DNA from: Leucocoprinus leucothites
Lineage: Eukaryota > Basidiomycota > Agaricomycetes > Agaricales > Agaricaceae
Direction: 5' to 3'
NCBI GenBank assembly: GCA_013368445.1
Contig: JAACJO010000003.1
Coordinates: forward strand, 496,001-560,000
Length of the DNA: 64,000 nucleotides
The notes under the pieces are model-generated. The model ran no database searches, was not told where the DNA came from, and saw nothing but the letters and a program-made list of their open reading frames with translations. This document shows, piece after piece, positions 25,682-37,783 of the stretch. A program made the translations under genes and the position numbers. How positions within the stretch are numbered: position 1 is the stretch's first letter; every line of letters begins with the position of its first letter.

Positions 25682-26322
25682 GGAATCGGCGTTAAGTTTG
25701 GGTGACAGAGAGAATTACTGATTGGTCCAAGTTCTCTCGTATGAACAGTAGTTGCACGAAAACTCCGTATGCATTGGAGTAAAACTTTCAGCAATTCTGT
25801 ATTATATAGCTATGAATCTACCGAGCCTACTCCATCGTTTTTCGTGCTCTACCGACCTAAGGCTTGATGTCCGACTCTCCATTAATACCGTCTGCAAACT
25901 GCCCAAGACCGTCGTATGAATGAACTCCGAGCACTTGCATACTCTGGAGCACGCAAGCACTACCTCCGTTCCATTTAAAGCCAATCCAACTGCATCTATC
26001 ACCGTTCCCAGAGAGTTATAACTTCTATGTGTGCGTTCCGATATGCAACTACTTACCAACTACTTACTGCTTCGAGACTGACCCAAGTTTCACTATCTCC
26101 CACTGGACGAGTACACATAACATGCTAGCGATCTGCGAGCCATTGTCATGAACTGTAATGAAATGACCATCAGCGCAAGGCCTAAGTTGAGCGAATGTAG
26201 TTTAGTTATTTATTACTTTGCACAGATATAGAAGGAATAAGCGCCCGCAATGGCGCTACTCCATACTTATAAGGCAGAGAGTCAAAAATCAAAGCAGACG
26301 AGGTCTCAATAATCTCGACTAG
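25682..26322. other. intergenic, probable promoter of the P450 gene
   Basis: Nothing gene-like was seen. The run-up to the P450 start contains a TTATAAGG element at about 26,266, a plausible TATA-type signal some 55 bp before the ATG. Confidence 0.4.
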
Positions 26323-28467
26323 ATGATAATGCTGGCTTCTACAAAGTTTTCGTTGACAGACTTTATCTCTTCGCAGAATCAGAACTTGTATTATATCAGC
26401 CTTGCGCTGGTTGTTCTGTCGGCATGGAAATTTTATTTGGACAAATTCAGCCCCACCGTATGTACTCCCCCCTCCTTTCCCTTCTTCCTCTCCCGCACAT
26501 ATCTCAGGTTATCTGACCTCTTCCTACCGTTTCTGTAGTTCTCCCACATTCCAACAATAGGACACTCCTCTCGCCTTCTCTCTTACATCTCCGCATACCG
26601 GTTTTTCACTGAAGCTAGACAAATTTTCGCCCAAGGCTATAGGGAATATCCGACTTCATTATTCAAGTTCCCGACAATGCGGAGATGGGAGTTTATAGTC
26701 GGTGGTGGGGAGGGGGTTGAGGATATGAGGAAGGCGGGAGAAGAGCTAAGTTTTCATCAGGGTGCAGTCGAGGTGAGTTTTGATCAAGTCCATGGGGTCC
26801 AAGTTGGCAGAGGATGGTGCTGATGCGGTGTGATAGAGCTTGAGGTTTGATTATACGATCAAATCCAATATCGAGAGCAGCGTTTATCATCTGAAGATTA
26901 TGAGGACGAAGCTAGTTTCGTTCGCACCGTATTGGTGAGCTGGGCCCAACAAGCTATTCGCCGAAGGTTATGATTGATTGGGTACCGTAAATCATCGACA
27001 GCGATGTTATACATGATGAATGCGTCGCCGCTTTGGATGACCTTATCCCAACTAAAGGTCAAGGTACGTCACGCACCTTCGTCCTACTCTCCCTGTACTT
27101 TAATCTTACTCACTCGCCCTGAGCGAACAGCTTGGACAAGTGTACCACTGTGGAAAACTCTTGAGAGGGTTGTTGCAAGAATGAGTAACCGGGTTTTTGT
27201 AGGACTTCCGCTTTGCAGAAACGATGATTATTTGGATTTGTGTATTGGTTTTGCAAGGAATGTGATGGGCGCGGCAAGTTTGACCAATTTAGTGCCAAAG
27301 ATATTACGTCCGTGAGTACCCTGACTCGCCCGGTCATGCTTGAAGAGCTAACATGGAATGTAGGATTATTGGCCCGTTATTATCGCCTTATGAGAAGCAC
27401 AAGAAGTTGTGTCTGAAGTATATCGGGCCTATAATCCGAGAGAGGATTAAGTTAAAAGAAGAGGAGGGAGTGATGCCAGTACGTACTGATTTTAATCAAT
27501 TCTATGGTGTTTTTGTGTCTTGACATTGGCTGTAAAGGACGATCTAGTAACCTGGTTGATAGAGGAGGCCCAAGGCGAAGACGCAAAAGTAGAAAATCTC
27601 GGGATGAGAATCCTGTTCGTCAATTTCGCATCTATTCATACAACTTCGATGGTAAGTAGACTCGATTAGGCTTATCACAAGCAGTGATTGAAGTCGACTT
27701 AAACAGGTCATGTCGCATGTTCTTTTCGATCTTGCAGTTCGCCCGGAATACATAGAGCCTCTGCGCCAGGAAGCACAAGAAATCATCGAGTCGGAAGGTT
27801 GGTCCAAGAATGCCATAGCCAAGCTTTACAAGATGGATAGTTTCGTCCATGAATCCGTGCGGTATTCGAGCCTCAGCGGGAGTAAGTCAGCAGACCAGTT
27901 GATTTATTCGGTAACGCCATTCACCTCGGTCCTCTTGAATGTAGTATCGATGATGAGAAAGGTTTGCGATCCCAATGGTTTCAAGTTCTCCAACGGGATC
28001 GTATTGCCATACGGCTCATCTGTGTCGGTGATCAGTGATGCCATGCACCACGACGCCGCGTTCTATCCCGATCCGAACACGTTTGACGGCTATAGGTTTT
28101 ACAAGCTTGGCAAACCCGATCTGGATGCTGGCAATGAAAATGAGTTTCACATGAAGCACGCGTTTGCATCGTTGTCGACACACTGGGTTTTATGGGGGTT
28201 GGGCAAACACGCATGTCCTGGCCGGTGAGTGTTGTGCAAATCATTCCAAGAATTATGTGCACTTTTGGTTGGGCTGACAACAATATGTCTGATAGATTCT
28301 TCTCTGCGCACGAGGTTAGAGCGACGGTGGCGTATATTCTTCTGAACTACGATATTGGGTTAGAGGGGAATAGAAGACCAGATAATCGGTGGTTCGCACA
28401 CGCGTGTGCGCCCGATGTCAAAGCACATTTGCGTTTCAAGCGGAGAGTTGTGGGGTCACGAGATTGA
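26323..28467 (+). CDS. cytochrome P450 monooxygenase
   Basis: Microsomal P450 with an N-terminal membrane anchor (YYISLALVVLSAWKFYL). It carries the expected motifs in order: an I-helix region (FVNFASIHTTSMVMSH), the K-helix ExxR (ESVR), a meander/PERF-region block (YPDPNTFDGYRF) and the heme-cysteine motif WGLGKHACPGR, split by an intron straight after the Arg codon. About nine exons join with GT-AG sites. One intron lies just after ExxR and joins LSG to ISMMRKV. The first residue of the heme signature is Trp rather than Phe, as in several basidiomycete clans. The style (HTTSM, SMMRKV, GKHACPGR) is that of multicopy Agaricomycete P450s; family number and substrate cannot be assigned. Nearby genes are carbohydrate-active, with no obvious pathway partner. 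Confidence 0.92.
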
Positions 28468-28649
28468 TGTAGTCTAAACTGTGCTGACTAAGCGAGAGAA
28501 TTTGATTTGATGGCATTGATGTCCGGGTTGACTTGAGTTTCTGTCAGCACAGAGAGATGCGAATATTTCGAGGAGTTGATAGGGGACTCGGCGTTTATCG
28601 ATACAAGACCTTCATCTTTTGTCCTTACCACCATCTACGGCGCACTATC

Positions 28650-31600
28650 ATGAGCTACTACCAGCCTGCCCAGGAGCGCGGGTATCTACCTCTTGCTGAC
28701 CATGCCCTGTGAGTGTACAGCTCGTTATGACGTCAGGAAAACAACATATCGACGCTATCTGTGCTAGCATTGGAAATCTGAGAACTGCTGCGATGGTTTC
28801 TCTCGATGGCTCTGGTCAGTATTGTGATTGCTATGTTGGTTTGGATGGCTGATTTCGTCTATCATGTGCAGTTGAGAGCTATTGTGTACCCTACTTTGAT
28901 TCGCCATCCGTATTCGCCCGCATCCTTGACAAGGAGAAGGGTGGTCATTTTTCTATCCGACCAACCATACCATACACTTCGAAGCAGAACTATCTTCCGA
29001 GTTCAAATGTCCTTCAAACCAAGTTTATGAATGACGCTGGAGTCGTGAGCGTGACCGGTAGGCGCTTTCAGGCACTGCATCATCCTCATCCCCACCCTGA
29101 TCACCTTGTGGCTATCAGATTTTCTTCCACGTCCGCTCAGAGCGAGCTCTACTGGATTAACCCACGAAAAGCCTCTCCTACCCTGGCTCATTCGTCGTGT
29201 CGAATGTATTCGAGGATCACTCTCCGTGAATGTCGAATGCGCACCCGCGTTCAACTACGCGAGAAATCCACATGCCACCCATATCGTTGATGACGACAGT
29301 GTTCCTCTCGCCACCAAACAAAAGAAAGCCTTATTTGAATCGGCGGACATCACTCTCGACTTACGTTACGTTGCCGAAACAACCGCCAGTGATGTCGACA
29401 CACCTGTCGTTCACCTCACGACGCTCGATCTTTCGGCGAAAGGTCATAAAGGGCTTGCTATTCAAGCATTTATAAACCTTGTCGAAGGCCAGGCTGTGAC
29501 TTTCATCTTGAGGAATCCGCCTGGGTCTACGAATGCGTATGCCAAGCTCGCATCTCCTGCGAGCAGGGCCCAAATGCAACTGGGTCCTGAAATCTCGCAG
29601 GGCGTGGTGTTGTCCGGCTCAACGGGAGATAATGCACTCGTGGCTGCTCCTCAAGATGCTGCAATTGGCAGGAACATGGCTCCAGCAAGGCCGCTAGAGG
29701 ACCCTTTCCTAACTAAAGTGCGTCTGTTCGGTAGCCCCTTTTCTCGACAGACAAGTACTGATTTGTCCGTATCTTCACGATACTAGGAGCTCATTCACTC
29801 CTTACTCCACGTAGGCCTCCCTATTTCACAGTGAAGATGCGTTTTCTGACCGGGGCAATACTTCGTCTAGACCACGAACCGATATTGGTACGATTGGATC
29901 AGAAACTCGACTTACACAGGTTCTTGGAAAGAAGCAGTCCACCGCAGTGCGCTGGCTCTCAAGCTCCTCATTTTTGAGCCCACCGGTCCGTTCAACTTTT
30001 CTTCCTTTCCTACTACCTCCGTTGCTTCCCTCCCTGCCAATCACGTCTTCGATCTACCCTGGTCCCTCGCAGCCCTAGTCCCCATAATCGATAACACCCA
30101 GTTTTCCGATTTTAGATTGACATGTCGTTCAGCTCCTATTATAGTGATTGCTAATTCTGGCATTGGTTCTGGCAGGTGCCGTTGTGGCGAGTCCAACTTT
30201 CAGTTTACCGGAATATATCGGTGGAACGAGGAACTGGTGTGTATTATTGATCTCTCTCCGTGCAGAGTAATGAACGTGACCTAACACCATCGTAATAGGG
30301 ACTATCGCTATTCCTGGATCCGTGACTCTTCGTTCACGCTCTACGCACTACTTCGACTTGGGTTCACTGAAGAGGCAAATGGTGCGCAAATTTTGTCGCT
30401 CCTGCCTTCGCCTTTAACAGAGGACATGCCCACACAGCCTATCTCGAATTTATATTTGAACGTTTGAGGAACAAAAATCTGGATGGAAGTTTGCAAATTA
30501 TGTATACCATTCACGGTAGGTTCACCTACCCAGACCTGATGGTTGTGGCTGATTTAATTCTCTACCAATTTGATTTCAGGTGACAAGGATATCCCGGAGA
30601 TTGAGCTGACGCATATGGACGGACATAAAGGCTCAAAGCCTGTACGAATTGGAAATGGAGCTGCGGATCATAAACAAATGGTGAGTCGACCCGGCACCTC
30701 CAATGATTAATGCTGAAAGGCTTGATAGGATATTTATGGTGAACTGTGGGTATTATGATGTTCATTACAAATGGTAAATGTCTTTCTGATTATCGTGGCC
30801 CGGGGCTCTTGTAGAATGGATTGTATATACCTCGGTCAAAAGGTAGGGTGATTTTCCGATCCTAAAAATGGGACACCGGCACTGACTCGCATCTGTTTCC
30901 TAACAGTTCGGAAAACCTCTTGTACGTTCATTGGTCAAATAGTATTCATATCATTCTGAACCCTGTTTCGGTGATAGAGCTACGATGATTGGTATGTCTT
31001 GACGCGTATTTGTATTTAAGCTACTGATGATCGTTCCAGGGTGCTAGTACGCGGCGTGTAAGCATACTAGCTTATGCCAGCCTTGGTCACCCCTTAATAC
31101 AATACACTTGACCCCTTTAGAGTCGATTGTAAGCCATTTTAGCACTGTTATGAGGACCTGGCTGACACCAAAACCAGTTGTCGTTGAGCATGCTAAGGAA
31201 CCCGACTTGTAAGTTCCCTTATCCTCGGTTCAAGCCATTCAGCTGAGCGTCTTTTTCAGGTCCATCTGGTTCGTCGTCATCATTTATTGCATGGATAAGG
31301 GTGGGACTGATGATTCTCCAGGGAAGTGAGGAACAAGGAAAGGAACTTCACTGTTAGTATATAATTTTCTCCTTTAGTATCTGATAATCCTGACATTTTC
31401 TGCCAGTACTCCAAGGTACGGCAATAAAGATTCCATTGTCCCATATATCATGTCGACGCCTTGTAGATTATGCTCTGGGTAGCGATCGATCGAGGTATCG
31501 TCCTCTCTTTTCCGCTCCCCTCTCTCACTCGTTTGTTTCTAAAATATCTCCCACTCCCAGGTCTTCGCCTCGCAGACAAACGTTCCCTGCCCTGCCCAAA

Positions 31601-32401
31601 TCGCTTCAAGTGGCTAGCAACCCGTGACGAGCTTTATGAAGAAATCATGAACAACGCATGGGACAAGGAGGGGAGATTCTTCGGACAGAGCTATGAGGAT
31701 ACAAATGTGCTTGATTCGGCTGTGCTGATCATGCCATTGGTATTCTTCATGCAGGCGTCCGATCCGAGGTTTGTTTCGACACTGAAGCAGATCTTGAAGA
31801 CGCCCGATAAGGGTGGATTGACTTCAAACGTGCGCTCTTTGTCTGCTCATCGATTACTCGCGGCTTAGGGGACTGATCTCCGGTGATCTCTCGGATTTAG
31901 AACCTTGTATACCGCTATGATACTCGAAAGACCGAAGATGGTGTAGGTGGAGAGGAAGGCACATTCTGCTTGTGTACTCTGTGGTGCGTAGAAGCGCTGA
32001 CCAGGGCCGGAGAGACGGATAGAACGTTCCTGCCAAGGGCTATCTCAATGTTTGAGGTACGCTGCCTTTACTTGCGCACCATAGAGGAGGTCGTTAATCA
32101 GGATCTGTTCTTGCAGGACTTTTTGTTGTACCTTAACCACGTTGGACTTTGTACTGAGGAGATTTCTGATTCGGGCGAAGCGTATGTGCCGGCTTATATC
32201 ATGCTTGGTCTCCTGAATGTCCTAACCAATTATCGGGGGCGTTTGTTTTACAGATTGGGTAATGCTGTTCAAGGATTTACGTGCGTATCTCTCGTTTCTT
32301 TCCCCTCTTGACTGGTGGTCTGATGATGATGTAGCCACGTTACACTCATTTCGGCTGCGTACAATTTGTCGAGGACACTGAACAAGAAGGGATTAGTGTG
32401 A
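28650..32401 (+). CDS. glycoside hydrolase family 15 protein (glucoamylase/trehalase-like), extremely intron-rich
   Basis: ATG at 28650 starts [18 protein letters not shown], then reads [16 protein letters not shown], the N-terminal beta-sandwich typical of bacterial-type GH15 proteins. The catalytic (alpha/alpha)6 barrel includes [64 protein letters not shown] and a C-terminal block [15 protein letters not shown] with [19 protein letters not shown]; the stop ends at 32401. No signal peptide, so intracellular action on an alpha-glucosidic substrate is likely. More than 20 introns are needed, with very short consecutive exons (15, 14, 18, 8 and 9 nt) between 30.9 and 31.42 kb. Every junction keeps the frame and reproduces family-conserved residues, so it is not a pseudogene. 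Confidence 0.9.
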
Positions 32402-32876
32402 ACGTAGGCTCATCGCGAGTTGATGAATAAAGGTCCCGTGATAGTAGGGCAGCCCTGGGGTTGGTTAGAAGGGCAATCGCCGATCAAATATAAATCCTAA
32501 CGCATTCCAAAGAAATACAGTTATGAAAGAGTATGTTGATTGAACACGTGCTGAGTATTGATCGACCTGGATTGAACGGGTTGATCTTGTTTTCCTGGAG
32601 GTTTCGACTGATTTTCTAGGGCCTGTGTTCTGTAGTTGTGAGCTTTGGTCGGCGACCCGCGTACGGTGCTTGCATCTCTTCGATAATATGAGTGGTGGTT
32701 AGCAGTGAGGTAGCTGCCCCACTCTCCTTATGTTTTTCGGAGGCAGTTGAATGAACCACCATTAAGGGGAATTTCCAGTATATAAAGGGCGCTGCACCCG
32801 GCTCATAACTTGAATGATTTCGAGCTCGTGAACTTGGTACTGATAAATAAAATTAACGAATGACAACCCGAAAAAA
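32402..32876. other. intergenic, contains a tRNA-like relic
   Basis: No open gene. At about 32,568-32,593 a stretch resembles the T-arm and variable region of the neighbouring tRNA (shared core GGATTGAACGG), but the rest of a tRNA is missing. Confidence 0.35.
32871..32876 (-). terminator. RNA polymerase III oligo-T terminator
   Basis: Six consecutive T on the minus strand directly after the last base of the tRNA, the standard pol III stop signal. Confidence 0.8.
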
Positions 32877-32959
32877 TGAACCCGACCCGGATTGAACGGA
32901 TGACCTTGAGGAAACAGCTGGAACTGGAATCTCACGCTCTACCACTGAGCTACGGGTCC
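32877..32959 (-). tRNA. tRNA with short intron, probably tRNA-Trp (CCA)
   Basis: Cloverleaf read on the minus strand: acceptor GGACCCG pairs with CGGGTTC (one G-U), D-arm GCTC-AGTGGTA-GAGC, anticodon 5' strand TGAGA, T-arm ATCCG-TTCAATC-CGGGT, discriminator A. The loop begins TT-CCA-G, giving anticodon CCA (Trp) with an intron of about 11 nt after position 37, as is common in fungal tRNA-Trp. The closing pair of the anticodon stem (A31 with C39) does not match well, so isotype and exact intron borders are less certain than the tRNA itself. A T6 terminator follows directly. Confidence 0.8.
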
Positions 32960-33410
32960 TCGACATTACATATGTCCATGAGTTACACGTGACAGCATTT
33001 ACGCGATCGCCGAAAAAGCCTGAAGCTTCACCCCCTTGACACAGGCGCCGCTCCAGTGATCTTGCCTCTCAATTCCACGGTAGCAATATCTCAACCATCC
33101 CTCGGATAGTTACAGGGTTGCCCGAGTGAATGATCCACCGGCGTTTTCCATGCCTAAATTGCGTCGTTTCTATACAAACTTCAGACACCGCCCTAGCTCA
33201 CGGACTGCGAGCTCACAGATAGGCCTTCTCGATGACCGACAGCGCGCTTAAGGGTCATTACCATGATATATAAACGACTCGGGCCTATATTATTGGGCAC
33301 GAAACTGCACTTCACTCCAAACCCCCATATTGCCTCCGGAAATATAGGTGCGCTTCACGTGTCTTCGCCCTCTGAAACAATATCTCATAGCAGTTATTGC
33401 AGCTCTCAGA
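32960..33410. other. intergenic, tRNA upstream and S33 hydrolase promoter
   Basis: 451 bp without a gene. A TATATAAA sequence at about 33,266-33,273 may be the TATA element of the hydrolase gene that starts at 33,411. Confidence 0.4.
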
Positions 33411-34370
33411 ATGTCCACGCCAATCCCGGCCTCTGTACCCTTCAAAGAAGAAAAAGTCGACTTCACTTACGGCGGCGAAACATTCCAAACTTATTGCAAA
33501 ACTTACGGAGATATATCAGACCATTCAGCTGGCAAGCGTCCTCTGATCGTTTTACATGGAGGTCCAGGGCTTGTCCACAACTATCTCCTCACTCATTCAG
33601 ACCTAACTGCCATGCACGACATCCCCGTCATCCTTTATGACCAAATCGGAAACGGCCAATCCACCCATTTGAAAGACAAGGCTCCAGAGTTCTGGACAGT
33701 CGACCTGTTCGTCGCTGAGCTGGATAATGTTATCAAGCAACTTGGAATTCAGGATGACTTTGATTTACTTGGCCATTCATGGGGAGGGATGTTGGCTGCC
33801 GAGTTTGAAGTCCGCCAACAGCTACCAGGGCTGAAGCACCTCGTTGTAACCAATGCGTCCGCTTCATTCAGTCTTTGGATCCAATCGAGCCTTCAGCTCC
33901 TTCAGTCATTTCCAGAAGATGTCAGAGATGGAGTCCTTGGGGGCATGAAATATCCAGAGAAGTATCAGGTTGCATTGGAGAAATTTCAAGCTGTTCATGG
34001 ATGCACCATCAAGCCATTTCCTCAAGAATTCTCGTACAGCATGGGACAGATCTTTGGACCTGATGGCGACAAAACTGTTGCATCTGCGCCGTGAGTCTTG
34101 TCATGTTAGCTATCGCATTTGGCACTCTATTGATTAATTTTGGTCAGGATTCTTCACGAATGGTCCATCATTGACCGTTTGCACCTTGTCCGTCCACCCA
34201 CCCTCATTATCAACGGTCGGAAAGATGTAGCACAGGATTTCACTGTCCAGCCCTTTTTTGACAAAATACAGAAGGTGAAATGGATTACTCTCGAGGACTC
34301 GAGCCATTTACCTGTTTTCGAAGAGCGTGAGAGGTACATGGACCTCGTTGCAACTTTTCTTCAATCGTAA
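33411..34370 (+). CDS. S33-type alpha/beta-hydrolase, proline iminopeptidase / amino-acid amidase-like (copy 1)
   Basis: 300-residue protein from two exons (33411-34090, 34148-34370). It carries the oxyanion motif HGGPG, the nucleophile elbow GHSWGG, a GxxD-type segment NGRKD for the catalytic Asp and SSHLPVFEE with the catalytic His. Family members release N-terminal proline from peptides or hydrolyse L-amino-acid amides. The start at 33411 gives MSTPIPASVPF and no signal peptide. A close paralogue with the same intron position lies at 39,910; the two flank the pair of DUF3328 genes. In fungi such peptidases are sometimes found in peptide metabolite clusters; whether this applies here is inference. 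Confidence 0.92.
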
Positions 34371-35808
34371 TACATAGCTACTGAATGAATATAATTTAAA
34401 ACAGTTATTAAACTTTTTCCTCTTTATAGAAGTCGATACTGCCAGGAGTTTATTATGAGCGTACGTGTCGTCGCGCAATGGATATACTTCAACGTGAATG
34501 TAGCTGGCATCCTGTCTGCGCTGACGTACTAGCTCTTGAAACCCTGATGAATCGAGGTGCATGCTTAACGTCCAATTACAACTAGCCACACATACTGGCA
34601 ACCGCACTCCTTCCACCGTCTTTCTATCCGGCGATAGTAACAGGGTTATAGATATTCATTATATTCGTGGACTGGAATCTTGCAGCATAAAGTTGAGTGA
34701 TCACGCATACTGTCGCGACTAAGCTATCTGACCATAAATCAATAGCCCCGCTTCCATCATTAAATCATTAGTGAAGTCGTAACAGTCTCCGGCTACTATT
34801 TTCCTTTGATGGGTATCTGAAACTCTAGAAATGCCTCACGTCCTTGTCCGACCATCGCAGATAGATTCTCCCGATGAAGCTGCATTTCGGAGCGATAACA
34901 GGTCGAGAACCACTTGCTAGCAACTGCCGTCGAATTTATTTGACAGATCAGAACGCATTTCGTTTCATGTGCCGCGACAAGCCATATGATTCAATGATGA
35001 ATTGTTAGAATCCTTTGTATGCCGCTCCCTGGTCCAAAGCATTGCCGCTATTCATGGGAACGGACATCTCTGCTTCTGTTCCGAAATCAATTCAAGAATG
35101 GTGACCAGATCTTCGACAAGACCTGTATGACGCAAACAGTATGATACACAACAACTGATAGAAGCCACGGTAGCGATATTCCAATTTTTGGCAGCCACCC
35201 CATAGATTGATCTCCTTACTCTATTTTTAGGCGCATAAATTTTCATGTCACTTTATCCTGGTCCTGCATGACTTCTATGCTTCGAAGACCACTAGTTATC
35301 ATGAATCTGTTTTGCACATGATAAGAACTTCAATGCGCGTCTGCCAAGGAACAAGGCAGACGCGAATTCTTGTCGTAAAATTGATATGCCATATGGATTG
35401 GCTCCAAACTGGTACGCCAGCGCTCTCTCTCTTGTTGACATATTTCGTTGTTCTTGATTCTAATATTCCAGTTTTGATGGTCCTCCCAGCGTATAATTGT
35501 CCTCGGACTTCGTGTCTTCCCCCTCATTTACGAGTGGATACCCGCCTAATTACGGTGACTTTACCGAAGACTTGGCAGGAAATCGTTGATCCTGAAACTG
35601 ATTGGGATCCCAGACATGCACGTGTTCTCCTTCCTGGAAAATTAGGAAGCTGGCCAAATATGGCCGCTAATATCCTTCCCCCATGAACCTGGCGTGATCT
35701 TTTGACAAATTGAACCTACCCTACCGTGGGTCCGTGAGCTGGACCAGTTGTTACAAGAACATATTTTAAAGTAAGTAGGCTTCAACTCTACACCTCGCCA
35801 TTTGAAAC
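34371..35808. other. intergenic, no supported gene
   Basis: An open stretch at 35,312-35,686 (plus) shows no domain, start context or splice continuity, and was not called. The region otherwise holds the DUF3328 promoter. Confidence 0.4.
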
Positions 35809-36475
35809 ATGATTATTCATTATGTATTTGCTTGCCCTATCCTTGTTTTCATTACTCTATTCAACCTCTTCTACATAAGGAATCAACTCTGTGCTCTTGG
35901 AGAACTCAATAGTCGGTCTGCTCAACTTCAAAAATCTTGTAAGTGGCTGGCAATCGTTTCTCCCCAATTGCTTCTAATCCTCCTCGGCACGCGATACAGC
36001 ATATTTAGGCCACGACTATCCAGAGTCCCTACCTCTTTTAGGAACGGTGCTTGAATCAGTTATACCAACTATCGCTGAAGAAAGTGTGCATTACCCTGTC
36101 TTGGGGAATGCTTCAGATGCCGAGTGGTTCTCGCTCACCTCGGAGGGGTACGGCTATGTTCGACTCGGAGAAAATAACCGTCTTTTCATGGTTACAATGT
36201 TCCATGAGATGCACTGCCTTCGAGTCCTGAATAAAGCCTTCAGCAAGCATCCCGTCGCTACTCCCGGACATATCCAACATTGTCTCAACTACCTTCGACA
36301 AGGAGCACTCTACAGTCCTGACTTGTCGTTGGAGCCTGGTAATTTTGAAGAGAAAAATTTCGTTGTTGAAAGGACGGGGGCTACTCATATGTGTAAGGAC
36401 TGGGAGGTTGTGTATGAAGCTATGAGCGAGAGTATGTCTCGCTGGATGAGGGAGACTTTGATAGCCACAAACTGA
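35809..36475 (+). CDS. DUF3328 (UstYa-like) protein with intact HxxHC motifs
   Basis: 198-residue type II membrane protein from two exons (35809-35938, 36009-36475). A short N-terminal segment is followed by one transmembrane helix (FACPILVFITLFNLFY), the family block HDYPESLPLLG, and then both HxxHC motifs: HEMHC and HIQHC-LNYLRQ. The C-terminus reads HMCKDWEVVYE, also family-typical. UstYa-family proteins in ascomycetes are oxidases or cyclases acting on ribosomally made peptides (ustiloxins, cyclochlorotine) through these His/Cys motifs. In basidiomycetes most are uncharacterised. It is convergent with a second DUF3328 gene 104 bp downstream. Confidence 0.88.
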
Positions 36476-36579
36476 TGAATTCATTTATACATTGACTGGT
36501 AACTCGACAGTGTCACAGTTATACTACTTCAAATAAATCAGCCATTGTAACTAATACCTAGGTCCAGAGTTCAGGACTG

Positions 36580-37263
36580 CTAAATGTGAGTTAGGTAATC
36601 CTGGTAATTCCTCTCTGCGGCGCTGTACACAGCTGTCCAGTCTTGACAGGTGTGAGTAACCTCCCAAGCCGTTACATGATTACCCTTTGCTGCCCGGACT
36701 GGCTCCAAGCGTAGATTAGCACGGCAGAGCACCATCTGGCGTATGAAGTTCATACAGTGATGGGCTAACTGTGGACTCCGTATCTGTGCATCCTCCGATT
36801 CGTCTGCATAATAATCTGCGAGTGTTTTTCGGATGATATTGAGACACCGAATTTCATGAAACATCCCCAGAGTGAAAGGTCGATAAGTGGGTCCTAGGTG
36901 AAGTAGGGACCCTCCTGAGGGTAATGTGGCATTCCATTCCGCCTCCCCTAGTTCCGTATTGAAGGCATAATGAACAGTGTTCTCTTGTGAAAGATGTACG
37001 TTGTCGAGGGGCTCGAAAGGCCAGTGCGTAGGATAGTCTTCCCCGACATAAGCTGAGTATTATCTGTCAATAATCCAATGCATCGATGTAACTGATTGAC
37101 AGAATTCACTGTATGTTCGCTTTGTACCCGGTATCGTCGAAAATGGTGAAGGTGTCTTATGTGCGATGATGAGCATCCCAAGAGTGGTCACTGCGCATAT
37201 GCCCAACAGCTTAGCCATTCCTACTGCTACATGAGCATTGTTCTGGTGAGCAGGGTCAGGCAT
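36580..37263 (-). CDS. DUF3328 (UstYa-like) protein with altered HxxHC motifs
   Basis: 211 residues from two exons (37263-37101, 37052-36580). An N-terminal membrane helix (LLGICAVTTLGMLII) is followed by SYVGEDYPTHWP across the splice junction. The two signature motifs are changed: HEIRC instead of HxxHC (second His to Arg) and LAHHC instead of HxxHC (first His to Leu). The surrounding FHEIRCLNIIRK and CMNFIRQMVLC still place it in the family. If the His residues are catalytic or metal-binding, this copy may be inactive, regulatory or a partner of the intact one; heteromeric UstYa pairs are known in ascomycetes. It faces its intact relative, suggesting an old inverted duplication. Confidence 0.85.
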
Positions 37264-37588
37264 TAACGCTCACTTGTCATCATATTTATAGGAGTTGAAG
37301 TAGGCAATGGATTCAAGCTCTGACACTTTAGAGAACCGGAAAGTTCAACACCAGTGATGTAGCAAAGGCTGAAAACGCGACAGCATACGACTTTATTCTT
37401 TTTATATATACAAATAAAATGATAGAACATCAAAAATTGAATAAAAAGATCGAGACGTCAAATCTGGGGTCATATCATAATACAAGGCGACAGAATAGTG
37501 GCAGGGACCTTCAATGCTGGGATGGGGAGATAGGGCCAGATAAATATTATAGTCGACTAGTTGCATTCATGCAGACTGACCGAGAAAG

Positions 37589-37783
37589 CTAGACAATTTC
37601 ACTGAGCTGGAGTCCCGTACGATCAGCGCTCTCCGCGTCCGTAGCGGTGGCAGTGTCCTGTTCCACTGTTTCGAGCGTAAGTTGATATGGCATCAGCGGT
37701 AACAAGAGCAAGTAAATACCTGGAATGGCCTGCGCCACAGTCAGGATAGCGAAGAGGTAGAATGCAGCGAGTTTGAGTTGCAT
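37589..37783 (-). CDS. small secreted peptide precursor, 46 or 64 residues
   Basis: Starts MQLKLAAFYLFAILTVAQA, a clean signal peptide with an AQA cleavage site. A GTATTT...ACAG segment of 54 nt looks like an intron; removing it joins IP to VEQDTATATDAES and gives 46 residues. Retaining it is also open (54 is divisible by three, no stop) and gives 64 residues. The mature part is short, acidic, Thr/Ala-rich, with no cysteines and no dibasic Kex2 sites. No family recognised. It lies next to two DUF3328 genes, a class that processes ribosomal peptides elsewhere, so a peptide-substrate role is conceivable but unproven. A small unrelated secreted protein is equally possible. Confidence 0.5.
   Translation of the reverse strand: MQLKLAAFYLFAILTVAQAIPGIYLLLLPLMPYQLTLETVEQDTATATDAESADRTGLQLSEIV

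Noticed and set aside
35312..35686. 124-codon open frame between the hydrolase and DUF3328 genes
   Set aside because: No domain, poor start context, no splice continuity, and the opposite strand is also open over part of it.
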